Part shown: positions 12,237-23,264 of the stretch, one piece after another
How the letters are laid out: each line of letters opens with the position of its first letter
How positions within the stretch are numbered: position 1 is the stretch's first letter
Assembly (NCBI GenBank): GCA_025738555.1
Contig: JAOVFP010000009.1
Coordinates: 806,001 to 870,000 of the forward strand
DNA length: 64,000 nt
From: Cyathus striatus
Lineage: Eukaryota; Basidiomycota; Agaricomycetes; Agaricales; Nidulariaceae
Direction of reading: 5' to 3'
Made by a program: the position numbers and the translations under genes
The notes under the pieces: model-generated
The model's input: only the letters and a program-made list of their open reading frames with translations
Database searches by the model: none
What the model was told of the DNA's origin: nothing

Positions 12237-13504
12237 CGATTTCAGAGATTCAGTAATAATACAGAAGTGCGATGTTATGTTACGGGTGTAACAGGTAGTA
12301 TGGGGTGAGAAGCAGTGAAAAGGGAATGAGATGAGGTTGGTGAAAATAGGGGAAGTGCACGTCAGAAATGTCAGTTCAGTGGATCAGATGACGTTGGCCT
12401 TTAGGGATGAATATGAAGGCCAAATCACATGTATGATAAAGTAGAGGCCTAGAGATGTATCCAAGGGCTGAAGGTATCAAACGTGAATAGGGGTAGAGTC
12501 CATCAGAGAGCATTGGACAATGCATAACACTGTAGCCTTGAATATACAGTGCACAGCTGGATGGGGGTACAGGCACTACACACTCTTTTAAACCAATCCA
12601 CCCAATACCCAGTACATCCTCTCCAAAGACAACATGGCACGCACTTCCAAAAAAGCAACTATAGCGCCTGCCCAGAAGCCTCCCACAGTTCCTACAAAGT
12701 GACCTGCTGCTGAGTTGGAAGGGAGTGACACTAAGATTGAACTTCAGCCTCTGAAAGCATCTAAGCAAAAGTGACTGGTGAGTATACATTATACATTTCT
12801 ACAATTGTTATGTCGCAACTCACCTTGCAATTAGCAGGATATAGTGTCTGGTACTGTGGAAAGTACAAATGATGCTATACAGGTACTGAGATTAGTTATA
12901 TTCCATGTAAACACAACTAACCATATTACTAGAAACCTACTTGTGTTATGCCTCACAGATTGAATAAGGACGATCATCCTGGTTATTGTCTTGTTGCACC
13001 AAAGCAGTACTTTCCACACACCCACCTATACACGTGTACTCCACATGTAGTACACATTTCCATGTGAAGTCCACATGGAATCCACATATCTGGAAAAAAG
13101 TACACATTTTCCATGTGGAGTACACATGGATTCCACCTTTCTTATAACTTGATAAAAATAACAGTTGAAAGGTGTACTTAAGGTGTACTTCATGTGTACT
13201 TTTCCATGTGAATTCCATGTGGACTACACATGGAATCCTTAAAATTTGTAATGATTCATGTGGAATCCACATGGAATTCACATGCATTCCACATGCATTC
13301 AAATATGTTGTGCCACATAACTTCAAGGCTAAGTTCACATGAAGTTTAGGTGTATTACATTACTTTTTGTGCACTTGCAGATCAGTTATAAGAATAACAT
13401 TTTATTGGCATACTACTAACATACATATATAACTAAACTAATATAAAAAAATAGCCACTGCACAACAAGATGACGGCAATAGTAGTGGCAGCAATGATGG
13501 CGGC

Positions 13505-13740
13505 AGGGTGAGTGGTAGTGGAGGAGGAAGAGGAGGAAGAGGAGGAAGAGGAAGAGGACCCCCGCACATTGTTCTCCCCCCACCTCACTCTCCCCCTCCC
13601 TCGCTCTTCTCCCTCCTCACTTTTCACTTTCCACCCCCCTCACTTTCATTCCCCCTCCTCTCCTTCCCTGTTCTCCCCTCTCGCTTTCCTCCCCTCTCAT
13701 TCTCATTCCCCCTCCTCTCCTCCTCCCTTGCTTTTGGGCC
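13505..13740. repeat. Purine-run to pyrimidine-run transition inside element B
   Basis: A GGAGGAAGAGGAGGAAGAGG run at 13515-13555 is followed by nearly 190 bases of C/T-rich sequence dominated by TCCCC and CTCC. The runs produce long spurious open frames of Glu, Ser or Pro. I see no gene. Confidence 0.6.
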
Positions 13741-13799
13741 TGGACAAGATGGCGCCATTGCCAAGGTAACACAAGGGGGGAGGTGTGTGACATGGTGTT

Positions 13800-14260
13800 G
13801 CCATCTTTGCATAACAGGGGGGAGGGGCAGCCAAAGGTGAGGTGGCATCTGCCATCTTCGAAAAACAGGGGAGGGGCATTCGAACAATGTGGCACTGTCA
13901 TCAATGCGATGCAGGGGAGAGGACAAGGGAGGGTGGGTGATGTGATGTCCGCCATCTTTGCAAAATGGGGGAGGGGCAGCCAAACGTGGCACTGTCATCA
14001 ACACAATGCAGGTGAGAGGAAGGACAAGGGGGGGGGGGTGGGCGATGTGGCATCTGCCATCTTCGCAAAACAGGGAGGGGCAGCCAAGTATGTGCACCGT
14101 CACCGAGGTGACGCACAGGGTGGAAGAGAAGACGAGGGGGGTGGGTGACATGGCATCTGCCATCTTCACAAAACGGGAGGGGTGGCCAAAGGATGTGGCA
14201 CTGTTGCTGAGGTGATGTATGGGGCAGGAGAGAAGACGAGGGGCAGGTGAGATGGTGTCG
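13800..14260 (+). repeat. Minisatellite of about 100-105 bp in element B
   Basis: GCCATCTT starts at 13800, 13851, 13951, 14056 and 14159, so full units are 100-105 bp and the first is half-length. Each unit has GCCATCTTNGCAAAAC, then GGGGAGGGGCAGCCAA, then GTGGCACTGTCATCAA, and ends in GGGTGGGTGATGTG. Units diverge by point changes. Confidence 0.75.
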
Positions 14261-14694
14261 TCATCAAGTGAGGTTGTGGCATCTACGAGATGCAGACGAC
14301 ACTGCAGGAACACGGGATAGTGGGTGGTAAGGGGAGAGGAGAGAAGGCATACCTGGTGAGCAGCGATGTGGCATCAACGTCGCTGCAGGTCTTGAGGGAA
14401 CAGAGTTGCAGTGGTGAACACGTACATTGAGGGGGCTTGAGGTTGGCAACAAGGCGTTTCTGATGGCATGTCAGTGTTGTTGATGTGATGGGAGAGGGCA
14501 GGAGTAGGCGGGAGTGTGGGTGCAGAGGTGGGAGGGGGAGGGGCTGGGCAACGTGGCGGTGTCAATGAGTGGTGATGGTGGAGGCTGAGCAGTGAGCGCT
14601 GGTGACGCGTCACCTGGGTATGTATCAATTACTGATAGCTGTATGAGTGGTATACATAGCACTACCTTTATAAGTTTTGAAAGGGTGCTGTGGC

Positions 14695-14765
14695 CAAATG
14701 GTTAGTTGTGTCAACTTGGAACCGCTGTAAGCTAAGGTCTAGAGTTCGATTACCATTGTGGACTG
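14695..14765 (+). other. tRNA-like (A box / B box) module in element B
   Basis: GTGGCCAAATGGTTAG resembles the tRNA A box, and GAGTTCGATTACC about 45 bases later resembles the B box; the spacing allows a long variable arm as in Leu or Ser tRNAs. The acceptor stem does not pair well, so it is not a functional tRNA. A second, diverged copy is at 50829-50926 in the same position of element C. Confidence 0.4.
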
Positions 14766-14799
14766 ATTTTGTTACTCAATTTCTTTTTATTATACTTAG

Positions 14800-15075
14800 T
14801 AAGCAACAAGTGTAATACATGTGGAATACCTGTAGCTATATGCACTGCATGTGAAATGCACATGAATTCCACTATACATTTACATGTGGAATTCTGCCAT
14901 TCCACCTGCATATGTGCACTTCATGTGTAAAAAAATTCAAAAATTGTATGGAAATTTTCGAATTTGAATACATCCAAAGCCATGTGAAGTACATGTGAAG
15001 TGCACATGGAGTGCACATGTAAAGGTGGAATACACCTGTATTCCACATGTAACAGGGGGCAAGCGTAAAGTGCTC
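14800..15075 (+). repeat. Right subterminal repeat shared by elements A, B and C
   Basis: This end, with GTGGAATTCTGCCATTCCACC, TATGGAAATTTTCGAATTTG and GTAACAGGGGGCAAGCGTAA, matches 50985-51248 in the same orientation and 10071-10330 in the opposite one. It is dense in palindromic ACATGT and GGAATTCC-like words, as expected of transposase-binding subterminal repeats. Confidence 0.65.
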
Positions 15076-15871
15076 CACCAAAGCCCCATCACACTCAAGC
15101 AGAAATGGACTGGTTGACTTGAAACTGTGAAGTCTTGGAACAGCAAGTTGAGGTGTTAAAGAGGGAGAAGGCTGCACATTTGGAAGAACACAGAGTCAGT
15201 ATGGCTATGTGTCGCATGGAAGAAGAACTTGCCATGGTAGATCACATTGGTGATCTCATACATGCTACAGGAGTACTTGACAAAGATATATCAATTGCGA
15301 TAGCAGCTGATTTTCCAAAGGTGAAGTCAGAGTGATAAAGCAAGATTAGTCGACATCATACTCACTAAGCATATACAGGATATTGATGGAAAAGGATTGA
15401 AGGTGAAGCTGAATGGTGGTAGAAAGAAAGTGAAGCCATGAGTTTTTTCATGTACTATTAGTAATGATAGCTGAGCGCTGAATATTGATATTGAATGATC
15501 ACATGCACACCTCAATTTTCCTCGGGTTAGGCAAGACAACCTCGCTGGTCTTGATCTAGTGGCTTTCAGCCATGCATGCGCTGCACTCCCAGCTCATATT
15601 CAAGATGAACACCCACCTACACAGGATTCTCGAATTGGAGGACTTGATGATGAAGATGCGGATTCAGGTGAATATAAAGTACAGGAAGGTGGATTTGGTG
15701 GAAATCAGGTACATACTGGTGCTTCTACTCACGTGTTCCATTGGTTAATGCTACGAGCTTTCACAGATGGTGGCATTCTGTGAAAGTCCATCAGTCGTTT
15801 CAACTCTTTCTGTTCGAAAGGCCAAGGCAACTAACACAAACACAAACACCTCCTATCAGAAGAAGGTAAGC

Positions 15872-16637
15872 TGTTACGTACCGATTCTCTTCCTGCTTAG
15901 AAGTGGTTGCGAAGACACCCGGAGGGTGTGGGAGAACTATAACGGAAACCCGAAGTGAGTACGGGTGCGGGAACGTAGAGCGGAAGTGCGGAAAGAACCG
16001 TGGCTTCAGCTTGTGTGCTGCGCCGCCTGGATATCCCCAGGGAATGGTTCGTATTTCGAGGAAGATGATATGTAACCAAGGAAGACGTTCCAGAGTATAA
16101 GAGAAGGCTTCGCCACTACACTAGGTAGTGGGAGAGAAACCCGAAGGAAAACCCGGAGCGGGTTTCAGAACTTAGAGTAGGAAGAAAGTGTACAGAGTTG
16201 ATACGAATACTCAAGACTACCTATTACATCTGGAAGACTACTTATACTAAGTAGGAACCTGTAGATACGAATGTAGAAGTATTATACAAAGGACAAGTCA
16301 AAGGAGTAAGTAGGAAATGAAGTCTTGGCAAAGCGGAGTAGGGGCGCAAATGACGCGCTCAGAATGAAGAATAAGGAACTAATCTACAAAGACCATAATG
16401 AAACGTATAAGTAGGAATGGAAGGGAGGAGTAATAGAATGATGACGCGGTGAGGCCGTCATAAGAGAAAGTACGTATCCGAAGTATCCGATAGAAAACCC
16501 GACGGGTTCCGGGTACGTTCCCGGGCGGGAACGTCGGGAAGTGTAAACCCGAAGCGGGTACGTTCCGGGAACGGACCGGGTATGTTAGAAGGTCACGTGG
16601 GAACGTCGGCACGATGTATCCGGACATGGATATAACA
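15872..16637 (-). repeat. 3' LTR of the chromovirus
   Basis: In sense orientation it starts TGTTATATCC and ends GTACGTAACA. Every base I compared with 23265-24030 agreed and the offset is a constant 7393 bp, so there is no insertion or deletion between the two LTRs. A full-length alignment would be needed to exclude single substitutions. Confidence 0.95.
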
Positions 16638-16640
16638 GTA

Positions 16641-16650
16641 TCCCCCTTTT
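16641..16650 (-). promoter_or_regulatory. Polypurine tract
   Basis: Reading on the minus strand, AAAAGGGGGA lies three bases before the 3' LTR. This is the expected position and composition of the plus-strand primer of an LTR retrotransposon, and it confirms the element's orientation. Confidence 0.75.
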
Positions 16651-16779
16651 AGGGCCGAGCCCACGAGGTCATACTGTGTGCGAGAAAATATAACTAAAAA
16701 TAATACGAGAAATCCTATTGGTCAGTGAATGTTCAAATAACAGAACAAGAGCGCATCTGATTCCTTTCTAACCCCCATC

Positions 16780-17712
16780 ATGGATAAGAGTGTCAATCTA
16801 GCAAATATTTCTTCGGAAGATTATGCTGCTTTCCTAGCCTATCGTGCGGCCAACCAACAGTCAGAAAATTCGACTCCAGCATCCCGGAGTAGTTCCGGAA
16901 AGCCGAGACCAAAGCCGAGGCCTATAAATCCGGCTCCAAGGCGGGAGAACGCCGCGTACGTAGCTGTTCCACCGGCAACACTTCCCTCTGTTCGTTCCGG
17001 GACGGCGGCAAATGCGGTTACGCCGCGGGTCGTAAATCCGACGGAGACGAGTGTCGGGAGTGGGTCGGAAGCGTCGGGAGACGTGACGGGTTCTGGATAT
17101 GAGGCGGAAAGTGGTGGAAACATAGGAAATAGTAAGGGTAAGGGTACAGATGATTCTGGGGAGCCAAAGGAACTACGATACTATCATGATGTGCCTTGCA
17201 TAAACTGTCAGGATCGGGGAACTGAGTGTTATCGCTTGAGGGAGTCAAACAGGTGAGTAAAACATGATTATCGGTCTGTATAGTTTATAGGAACTCCCTG
17301 TAGTGCTTGCGTTGCTTGCGGGGTGCTTAAGGGAAAATGTTCCCTTAGCACTCGAGGCCGGAACAAAGCCGGAACAAGTCCCGTTCCATCCGGTCCTTCG
17401 GAACACTCGGATACTCACATGGGTCCCCCATCCGTTGCGCCATCTCGCCAGTCGTCTCGTCAAAGCATGAAGCGGGCTCGGATCGACGACACGGATGATG
17501 AGTTGATCCGTCCTTCATCCGCAGTAGCGGGTCCATCGTTCCGATCCTCTAGTGCAAACGATTCTGCTAATCTGGTCTCCTTGTCCACTTCCATGAATGT
17601 CGCAACATCCATCCTAAGCGCGATGCGGCTGCAGAACGATACTATCATCTCTTTGCAAAGGGAGATGATCACTCAACTCGAAACCTCGCGGATACCAATC
17701 GTAAAGTGGTAG
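16780..17712 (+). CDS. Antisense spliced gene within the chromovirus, Zn2Cys6-like
   Basis: Exon 1 is 16780-17252 and exon 2 17304-17712, with a 51-bp GT-AG intron. The spliced product is 293 residues. Splicing joins CINCQDRGTEC to CVACGVLKGKC, giving C-x2-C-x6-C-x9-C-x2-C-x6-C, the spacing of fungal Zn2Cys6 binuclear clusters, though the usual basic residues are sparse in the first half. The N-terminus is Ser/Pro-rich and the C-terminus Ser-rich (SLSTSMNVATSIL) with a short helical end. It lies between the integrase stop (18028) and the 3' LTR, on the opposite strand, convergent with pol. A TATA-like TATAACTAAAAATAA and an ATTGG box lie 60-90 bp upstream. A further 66 open codons (17706-17903) follow in another frame. 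Function unknown; a DNA-binding role is inference. Confidence 0.6.
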
Positions 17713-18027
17713 GCGAACTTGGTAAGTTGTCGCGAGTAGTTGCCGAAGTATCCAAGCACGTCGTCCATGTTTCCAACATCGAAACCCTGCTCGCGGAACG
17801 CCTCCGGGATCCGGATGCGTACGAGGAAGTTGTTACGGGTTCCGGGATTGCGTCGGAAGGTGAAGTAGGAGCTCGGGTCGAGTCGCAGACGCAGAGGGAG
17901 TGATGGAAATGATCGTAACACGTTACCAAAGTTCTAATGTACTTGTATCTCGCTTTTTGGTTGTTATTCGTTGTTTTTGGTTTTTGTATAAGGTGAAACT
18001 GCAAGCGGATAATAAGTAACGTGAAAA

Positions 18028-21000
18028 TTAAGAAATAGGAGTAGGCCCGGGCTTATCCGGATAACGGGAGTGGAACTCTTCAATGATATCCGTAGCGTGT
18101 TCCAGTTCCGTGGCCGGAAGCCATGAAAACTCTTCATCGGTCCCTTCATACCCTAGCCAGCGTACATAGTACCTCAGTTTGCAACGCAAACGACGATCCA
18201 GTTTAGAGTCCAAGATTTCCGAGACCTCGTATTCAATATCACCATCAACCTGGACAGGTGGTGGTGGAGGAATAATGCGATCTGGGATAGTATTTTCAGT
18301 ATTGGGTTCAAGCATGGATACATGGAATACTGGGTGGACTGCACGAAATTGTTCTGGAAGGCGCAAGGTACGCGAATGCGATCCGGCAAGTGCGATGACT
18401 TCAAAAGGTCCTAGGAACTTTTCTGCAAGTTTCCGGGATGGTCGGGTTGTCCGGAAGTACTCGGCTTTAACGTATACCTTTGTCCCGACAGGGAATGCGG
18501 GTGCGGGTTTGCGACGCGCATCGGCGGGTGCTTGATAACGTTTCTGCGCACTGAGTATTTCGGTCCGAAGCATCTCGTGAAGTTCCTCGAGGTTTACTGC
18601 GAAGTGCCATGCACGAGCGGAAGTGAGATCACGTTCCGGATGTATCGCAAGGTTCGGGTGATAACCCTTGTTTGCGTAGAACGGTGAAATTCCTGTGGTT
18701 GCGCTCGGTGCATTATTGTAAGCAAATTCAGCAAGAGGTAAAAGATCACACCAGTTATCCTGCTGGTAGTTGCAGTAGGCCCGAAGGTATTGTTCCAGAG
18801 TTTGGTTTGTGCGTTCCGTTTGGCCGTCGCCTTCGGGATGATAACCCGAGGTGAAATGTAAAGTGATGTCGAGGGCCGTACCGAGGAGCGGAAGAAATGT
18901 GACACAAACTCGGAACCACGATCGGAAGTGATGTGTTCCGGGACTCCGTGCTTGGAAAAGACATGAAGTACAAATAGAAGCGCAAGGTCGGAAGAAGAGC
19001 AAGTGGTATGAGTGGGAATGAAGATAGACTGCTTGGAGAAACGATCCACGATAACGAGTATAGAATCATACTTGGAAGCCGATGATTTTGGAAGTTGATC
19101 TATGAAATCCATAGATATCGAATGCCATGGGCGTCCGGGAACCGGAAGTTGTTTCAGGGTTCCGTACGGGCGGTGGCGCTGTGGTTTAGAACGCATGCAA
19201 GTATTACAAGACTTACAATAGTCCTTTACAAACGTCCGTATAAGCGGCCAAGTATATTCGCGTCGAATTAGCTCGAGGGTCTTGTTCTGTCCAAGGTGTC
19301 CTGAAAGCGGGTGGTCGTGTTTGTACTGTAAAACCCGAAGCCGAAGGGTTCGGAGTCCGGAACATAGATCCGGTTATCTAGACGGAGGAAACCGTCCGGG
19401 GTTACAGTCCAACGATTCTCGGGAGTCCGCATTCGGATAACTGCGACCGGGTCATTAGGGAGAGCTGATAATATGTCAGTATGTAACTGTTCAATGTCCA
19501 TGATGATACTAGCGCGAAGAGCGGGTACAATAAGTGATGTTGCTCGGAGAGAAGTGATAAGCTGTTCCTGTGTGAACACTGGACGATAGTTATGCGGATT
19601 GACCTTAGCGTAGTCGCTATCCCCTCTTTAGGGTAGACGTCCCATCGTCTAGTCAGAGCATCCGGCTTCGCCCCGAGTTTTCCGGGTCGAAAGCGGATCA
19701 CTAGATTGAACTGGGAAAGATACTCGGACCATCGGGCTTGTCGTCGGGACAAGATCTTGGTTGTGGAAAAGTATTCCAAGTTCTTGTGGTCTGTGACGAC
19801 ATCGATGGGTGAACCGGAACCTTCCAGGTAATGACGCCAGACTTGGAATGCTTCGAAGATAGCAAGCAATTCCTTGTCGTGGGTGTCGTAGTTTAACTCG
19901 GGAGGTGTAAAGGTTCGTGAGTGGAAAGCGATAGGGTGAATCTCGCCATCATCGGAAACTATAGACAGGATAGCAGCCAACGCGTAATCCGAAGCGTCGG
20001 TTTCCACGATGAGCTGCTTGTCGGGAACCCAATGGGTAAGAATGGGTGCCGACGTGAAAGCGTCCTTAAGTTCAGTGAAAGCGGAACGGCATTTTTCCGA
20101 GAAGTTCCACGGATTACCCTTCCGGGTAAGGCGGGTGAGCGGAACAACTATGTCGGAATAGTTGTATATAAAACGCCGATAGAAATTAGCGAACCCAAGG
20201 AAGGATTGAATGTCTTTTACTTTCCTTGGTTCCGGCCATTCTTGAATAGTCTTCACCTTTGTTGGAGACATGGTGAGACCGTTGGGCGATAGTATATATC
20301 CGAGATATTCCACGGATTCGAGTGGAACTCACACTTATCCGCGCGCGCGTACAACCCGTGCTTCCGGAGTCGACGCAAAACTTCCCTGACATGTTGGCGA
20401 TGTTGCGCAAGGTTATCAGAGTATATAAGGATGTCATCCAAATAAACTATGACGCACACATCAAGAAGGTCTTTGAAAACATCGTTCATGAAGCGTTGGA
20501 AACCGCGGGTGCATTGGAAAGTCCGAAGGGCATGACTAGCCATTCAAAGGATCCATAGCGAGTCCGGAAAGCGGTTTTCCATTCATCGTCCTCGGCAATG
20601 CGGACCAGGTGGTACGCATGACGCAGGTCGATCTTGGTGTAGATACGGGCGCGACGGGGACTGTCGAGCAAATCTGAAATGAGTGGCAAAGGATAACGAT
20701 CCTTTTTAGAAATAGCGTTCAACCCGCGGAAATCCACACAAAGCGAGCGATCCGTCCTTCTTGCGGACAAAAAGGACGGGAGCCCCGTGCGAGAGAGCGT
20801 GAAGGTTGAATAAATCCGATCCGGATATGTTCATCGATGAATTCCCGAAGAGCGGAAAGCTCGGATTGGGAAAGGAATAGATCCGACCTACAGGAGGTGA
20901 AGCACCTTCTTCTAGGTTGATCTTTAAGTCGTAGGGACGGTGAGGGGCAAGTGTATCTGCCCGGGACTTGCTAAATACATCAGCAAACTCGTGATACTCA

Positions 21001-21854
21001 GACGGTATTGAAGAGAGATCCGGAGCTTCCTCTGGATTGAGGGCAGCGGCGGAAGCGACAGCACCAAGCTGGATACGGAAAGTCTGTGCTCCCTCTAAAC
21101 GGCATGCACGCGAGAAGGCGGCACCGTTTATTAGCGAAATGCTAGGAGGAGGTGGCAGAGACTCATCAGAGGTGACCGGAGATGGATCCTCGGAAGCGGA
21201 ACCTGGTTCCGAGATCCCGGAATTGAGCGGAAGTTGCTCGGAAGTGTCTGGAGTCCGGAATGTTAATGAGCCCGATACCCAGTCAATCAACGGATTGAAG
21301 CGGGTGAGCCAATTGTATCCTAGGACTGCAGAACACATGGAATCAAGAGGTGTCACATAGAGTTCAACTGTAATACATTCACCGGTAGGGAATAGTACAG
21401 GCAGTGTAACGAACTCGGTTATAACATGATTGGTGGTGCCATCGAAAAGTCTGAGAGCGATAGGTGGAGTAGGTGAGGTAGGAATAGCATGTGTCCGAAC
21501 GAAAGATGAATCCATAAAACAATGGGTAGAACCCGAATCGACTAGAGCGCTATATGAAACTGTACAGGGTGTAGGGAGAGCATGGATGGTACTACAAAGT
21601 GGAATATGAAGGGCATTGGGGTCGGAAAGAGCGGAAGCGTTGAGTCTTACCTGCATCGGCTGCGCACAAGGGGAACAACGCGGTCCTCGGCTTGTGTGGT
21701 GTCCAGAGGACCGCTCCCTATTTTTCGAACCCGAAGCCGGGTTGGAAAGAGGCGCGGACCTGCGGGTCGAGGGACCCGCAGAAGCCGACGTAGGAGCCGA
21801 AGCGGATATTCCGGATGCCCGGGCTCTAGCGCGGAAGAGGCAGAGCGGGGACAT
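18028..21854 (-). pseudogene. Chromovirus pol: PR, RT, RNase H, IN, chromodomain
   Basis: Visible landmarks in order: protease [41 protein letters not shown] and the active site [10 protein letters not shown]; RNase H VETDASDYALAAIL and VVTDHKNLEYF; integrase zinc-binding end YCKSCNTCM, then MDFIDQLP, ITSDRGSEF and the HPEGDGQTERTN glutamate region; a GPF motif; and a C-terminal chromodomain (YEVSEILDSKLDRR, YYVRWLGYEGTDEEFSW). The frame shifts at about 20750, 20530, 20300, 19570, 19200 and 18990, so no continuous polyprotein can be made from this copy unless the sequence has errors. Every domain core is otherwise well kept. Confidence 0.9.
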
Positions 21855-23227
21855 TCTTTGGCGCGATGCCCCGGATTACCGCAGAACAAGCATAGATTGT
21901 TGTCCATGCGACGCTGACGTTCTTGTGGCAAAAGTTTGCCATCTCGACCAACCTTGTCATTCAATTCCGGCCTCCGCTGTTGGGGAGGCTGCGAGGAAGC
22001 GAGGTGGGTGACTACCAGCACGGTGGGGATAGCTCGGACGGGGTGCATATTGGCCCGAAACGAGGCGGGAAGGCGCCGGGGTGACTGCGGGGCGGTTTGT
22101 AGTAGCTCTAACAGAGCTATCCGGAACACGCGGACCCCGAGGCTGGTGGGATTCCCGTGTACGCTCGGACTGGCGTTCCCAGTACCGACTATCGATCCCT
22201 TGAGCTAGCTTAATCATCCCGCGCTTTGTGGTAGGTTTCCCAACATGAGAGATCTCATCCTTAATGCGACCCGGAAACCCGGAATAGAGTCGGTGGCATA
22301 AGGACTTATCATCCCAGTCGGTGCGCTGTGCAAGCCTGTTGAACTGTACAAGATACTTGGACAGTTTCTGTGAATCCTTCATAACGAGGACATCCAGATC
22401 ATTCTCGGCATCCCCTTCCGGGTTCGCTAACCCGAAGTTATCCTCTAGCATGACGACGAAAACCTCCCAAGAGTGAAGGAACTCATCATCAGCATAGGGA
22501 TTGGAGAGGGTCGGCATAACGAGCTGAAGCGCGGTATCCCGAAGATATGCGAGAGCGAAGTTGACTTGGGAGTGTCCATCCGAGTATTGGGAAGGATTAT
22601 TCCGGAAGTAAATTTGGCATTGAGTAATGAACTGCTCCAACTTCTCAGCACTGGAACCATCAAAAGTATCTGGCTTTTGAACGTTGCGTTCCCGACGTGT
22701 TCCCGATGTACCCGGGCGGATTCCGCAACTCTCAAAAGAGCTTCGGCAAGCCGGTCTTCCCGGGAGTGGCGCGCAAGAGGTGTGCGCCTGGGATTGTCGA
22801 CATCATCCTCATCACCATCATCCCCTGAGTCTGAGGATGGTGGAGACGGAGGATTGGGCTGAGAAGGAGGTGGAGGTGGCGGTCCAATGGTACCACCATC
22901 GGAACCGTGACCCTCGGGAGTGTCCCGTTCCGCTGCGACTGTACCGTATGGCGGTGGAGTGCCATCCGGAGGAGCCTGAGCGGATCCGAGATTCCCGGCT
23001 GCAGGAACAGAAAGTAGCTGAGCGGAAGTCGAGGGTGGACCCAGGAAAGTAGCACTAGGAGGTGGTGCTGGGCTGGGTGTAACCCGAGACGGTGTAGAAG
23101 GTAGAGAACCTGAAGTACTCCGTGGAGGCTGTTGCCTCGTAGCTGCACGGGTGGCACGAGCACCCACAGCATTGGTATGACTAGCGGTATGCGCTGTGCG
23201 AGTAACCGAAGTCCCAGTTGGAGCCAT
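21855..23227 (-). pseudogene. Chromovirus gag with zinc knuckle
   Basis: The likely start MAPTGTSV is at 23227, 38 bases inside the 5' LTR edge. A Pro/Ser-rich N-terminal part is followed by the Retrotrans_gag core (DTFDGSSAEKLEQFITQCQI, then YFRNNPSQY, FALAYLRDTALQL, LEDNFG, YLVQFNRLA) and a CCHC knuckle CLFCGNPGHRAKEC near 21900. Frame changes lie near 22660 and 22080. The knuckle identifies the nucleocapsid end. Confidence 0.85.
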
Positions 23228-23251
23228 GATAGAAGAGATATCCAAGGTATT

Positions 23252-23262
23252 AGTATTCGTAT
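23252..23262 (-). promoter_or_regulatory. Putative self-priming binding site
   Basis: Two bases inside the 5' LTR the element reads ATACGAATACT. This does not resemble a tRNA 3' end, but its 11-base reverse complement AGTATTCGTAT occurs once in the LTR sense strand at 23604-23594. Tf1/sushi chromoviruses prime reverse transcription by folding back an 11-nt 5' end of the transcript; position and length match here. Confidence 0.6.
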
Positions 23263-23264
23263 AC

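Larger units (their letters stand above)
13005..15075 (+). mobile_element. Element B, hAT-like non-autonomous element
   Basis: The 8-bp target duplication CACCAAAG is at 12997-13004 and 15076-15083. The left end is CAGTACTTTCCACACACCC and the right end, reversed, GAGCACTTTACGCTTGCCC. Removing the element and one duplicate restores an open frame in the DUF6532-type gene (VAPK then PHHTQAEMDW). The left subterminal part (13020-13150) is an inverted copy of 12090-12215 in element A. Inside are a G-rich minisatellite and a tRNA-like module. No transposase is present. Confidence 0.8.

Noticed and set aside
12634..12700. Histone H3-like start (MART...K)
   Set aside because: Only the first four residues agree; the rest is unlike histone H3 and leads into the DUF6532-type gene.
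13617..14313. Long frames on both strands at 13.5-14.3 kb
   Set aside because: They are readings of purine or pyrimidine runs and a 100-bp minisatellite inside element B.
14695..14765. Functional tRNA gene
   Set aside because: A- and B-box-like words are present but acceptor and T stems do not pair; kept only as a tRNA-like module.
15897..16100. Small frames duplicated exactly at 23290-23493
   Set aside because: Both lie within the LTRs and are identical only because the LTRs are.
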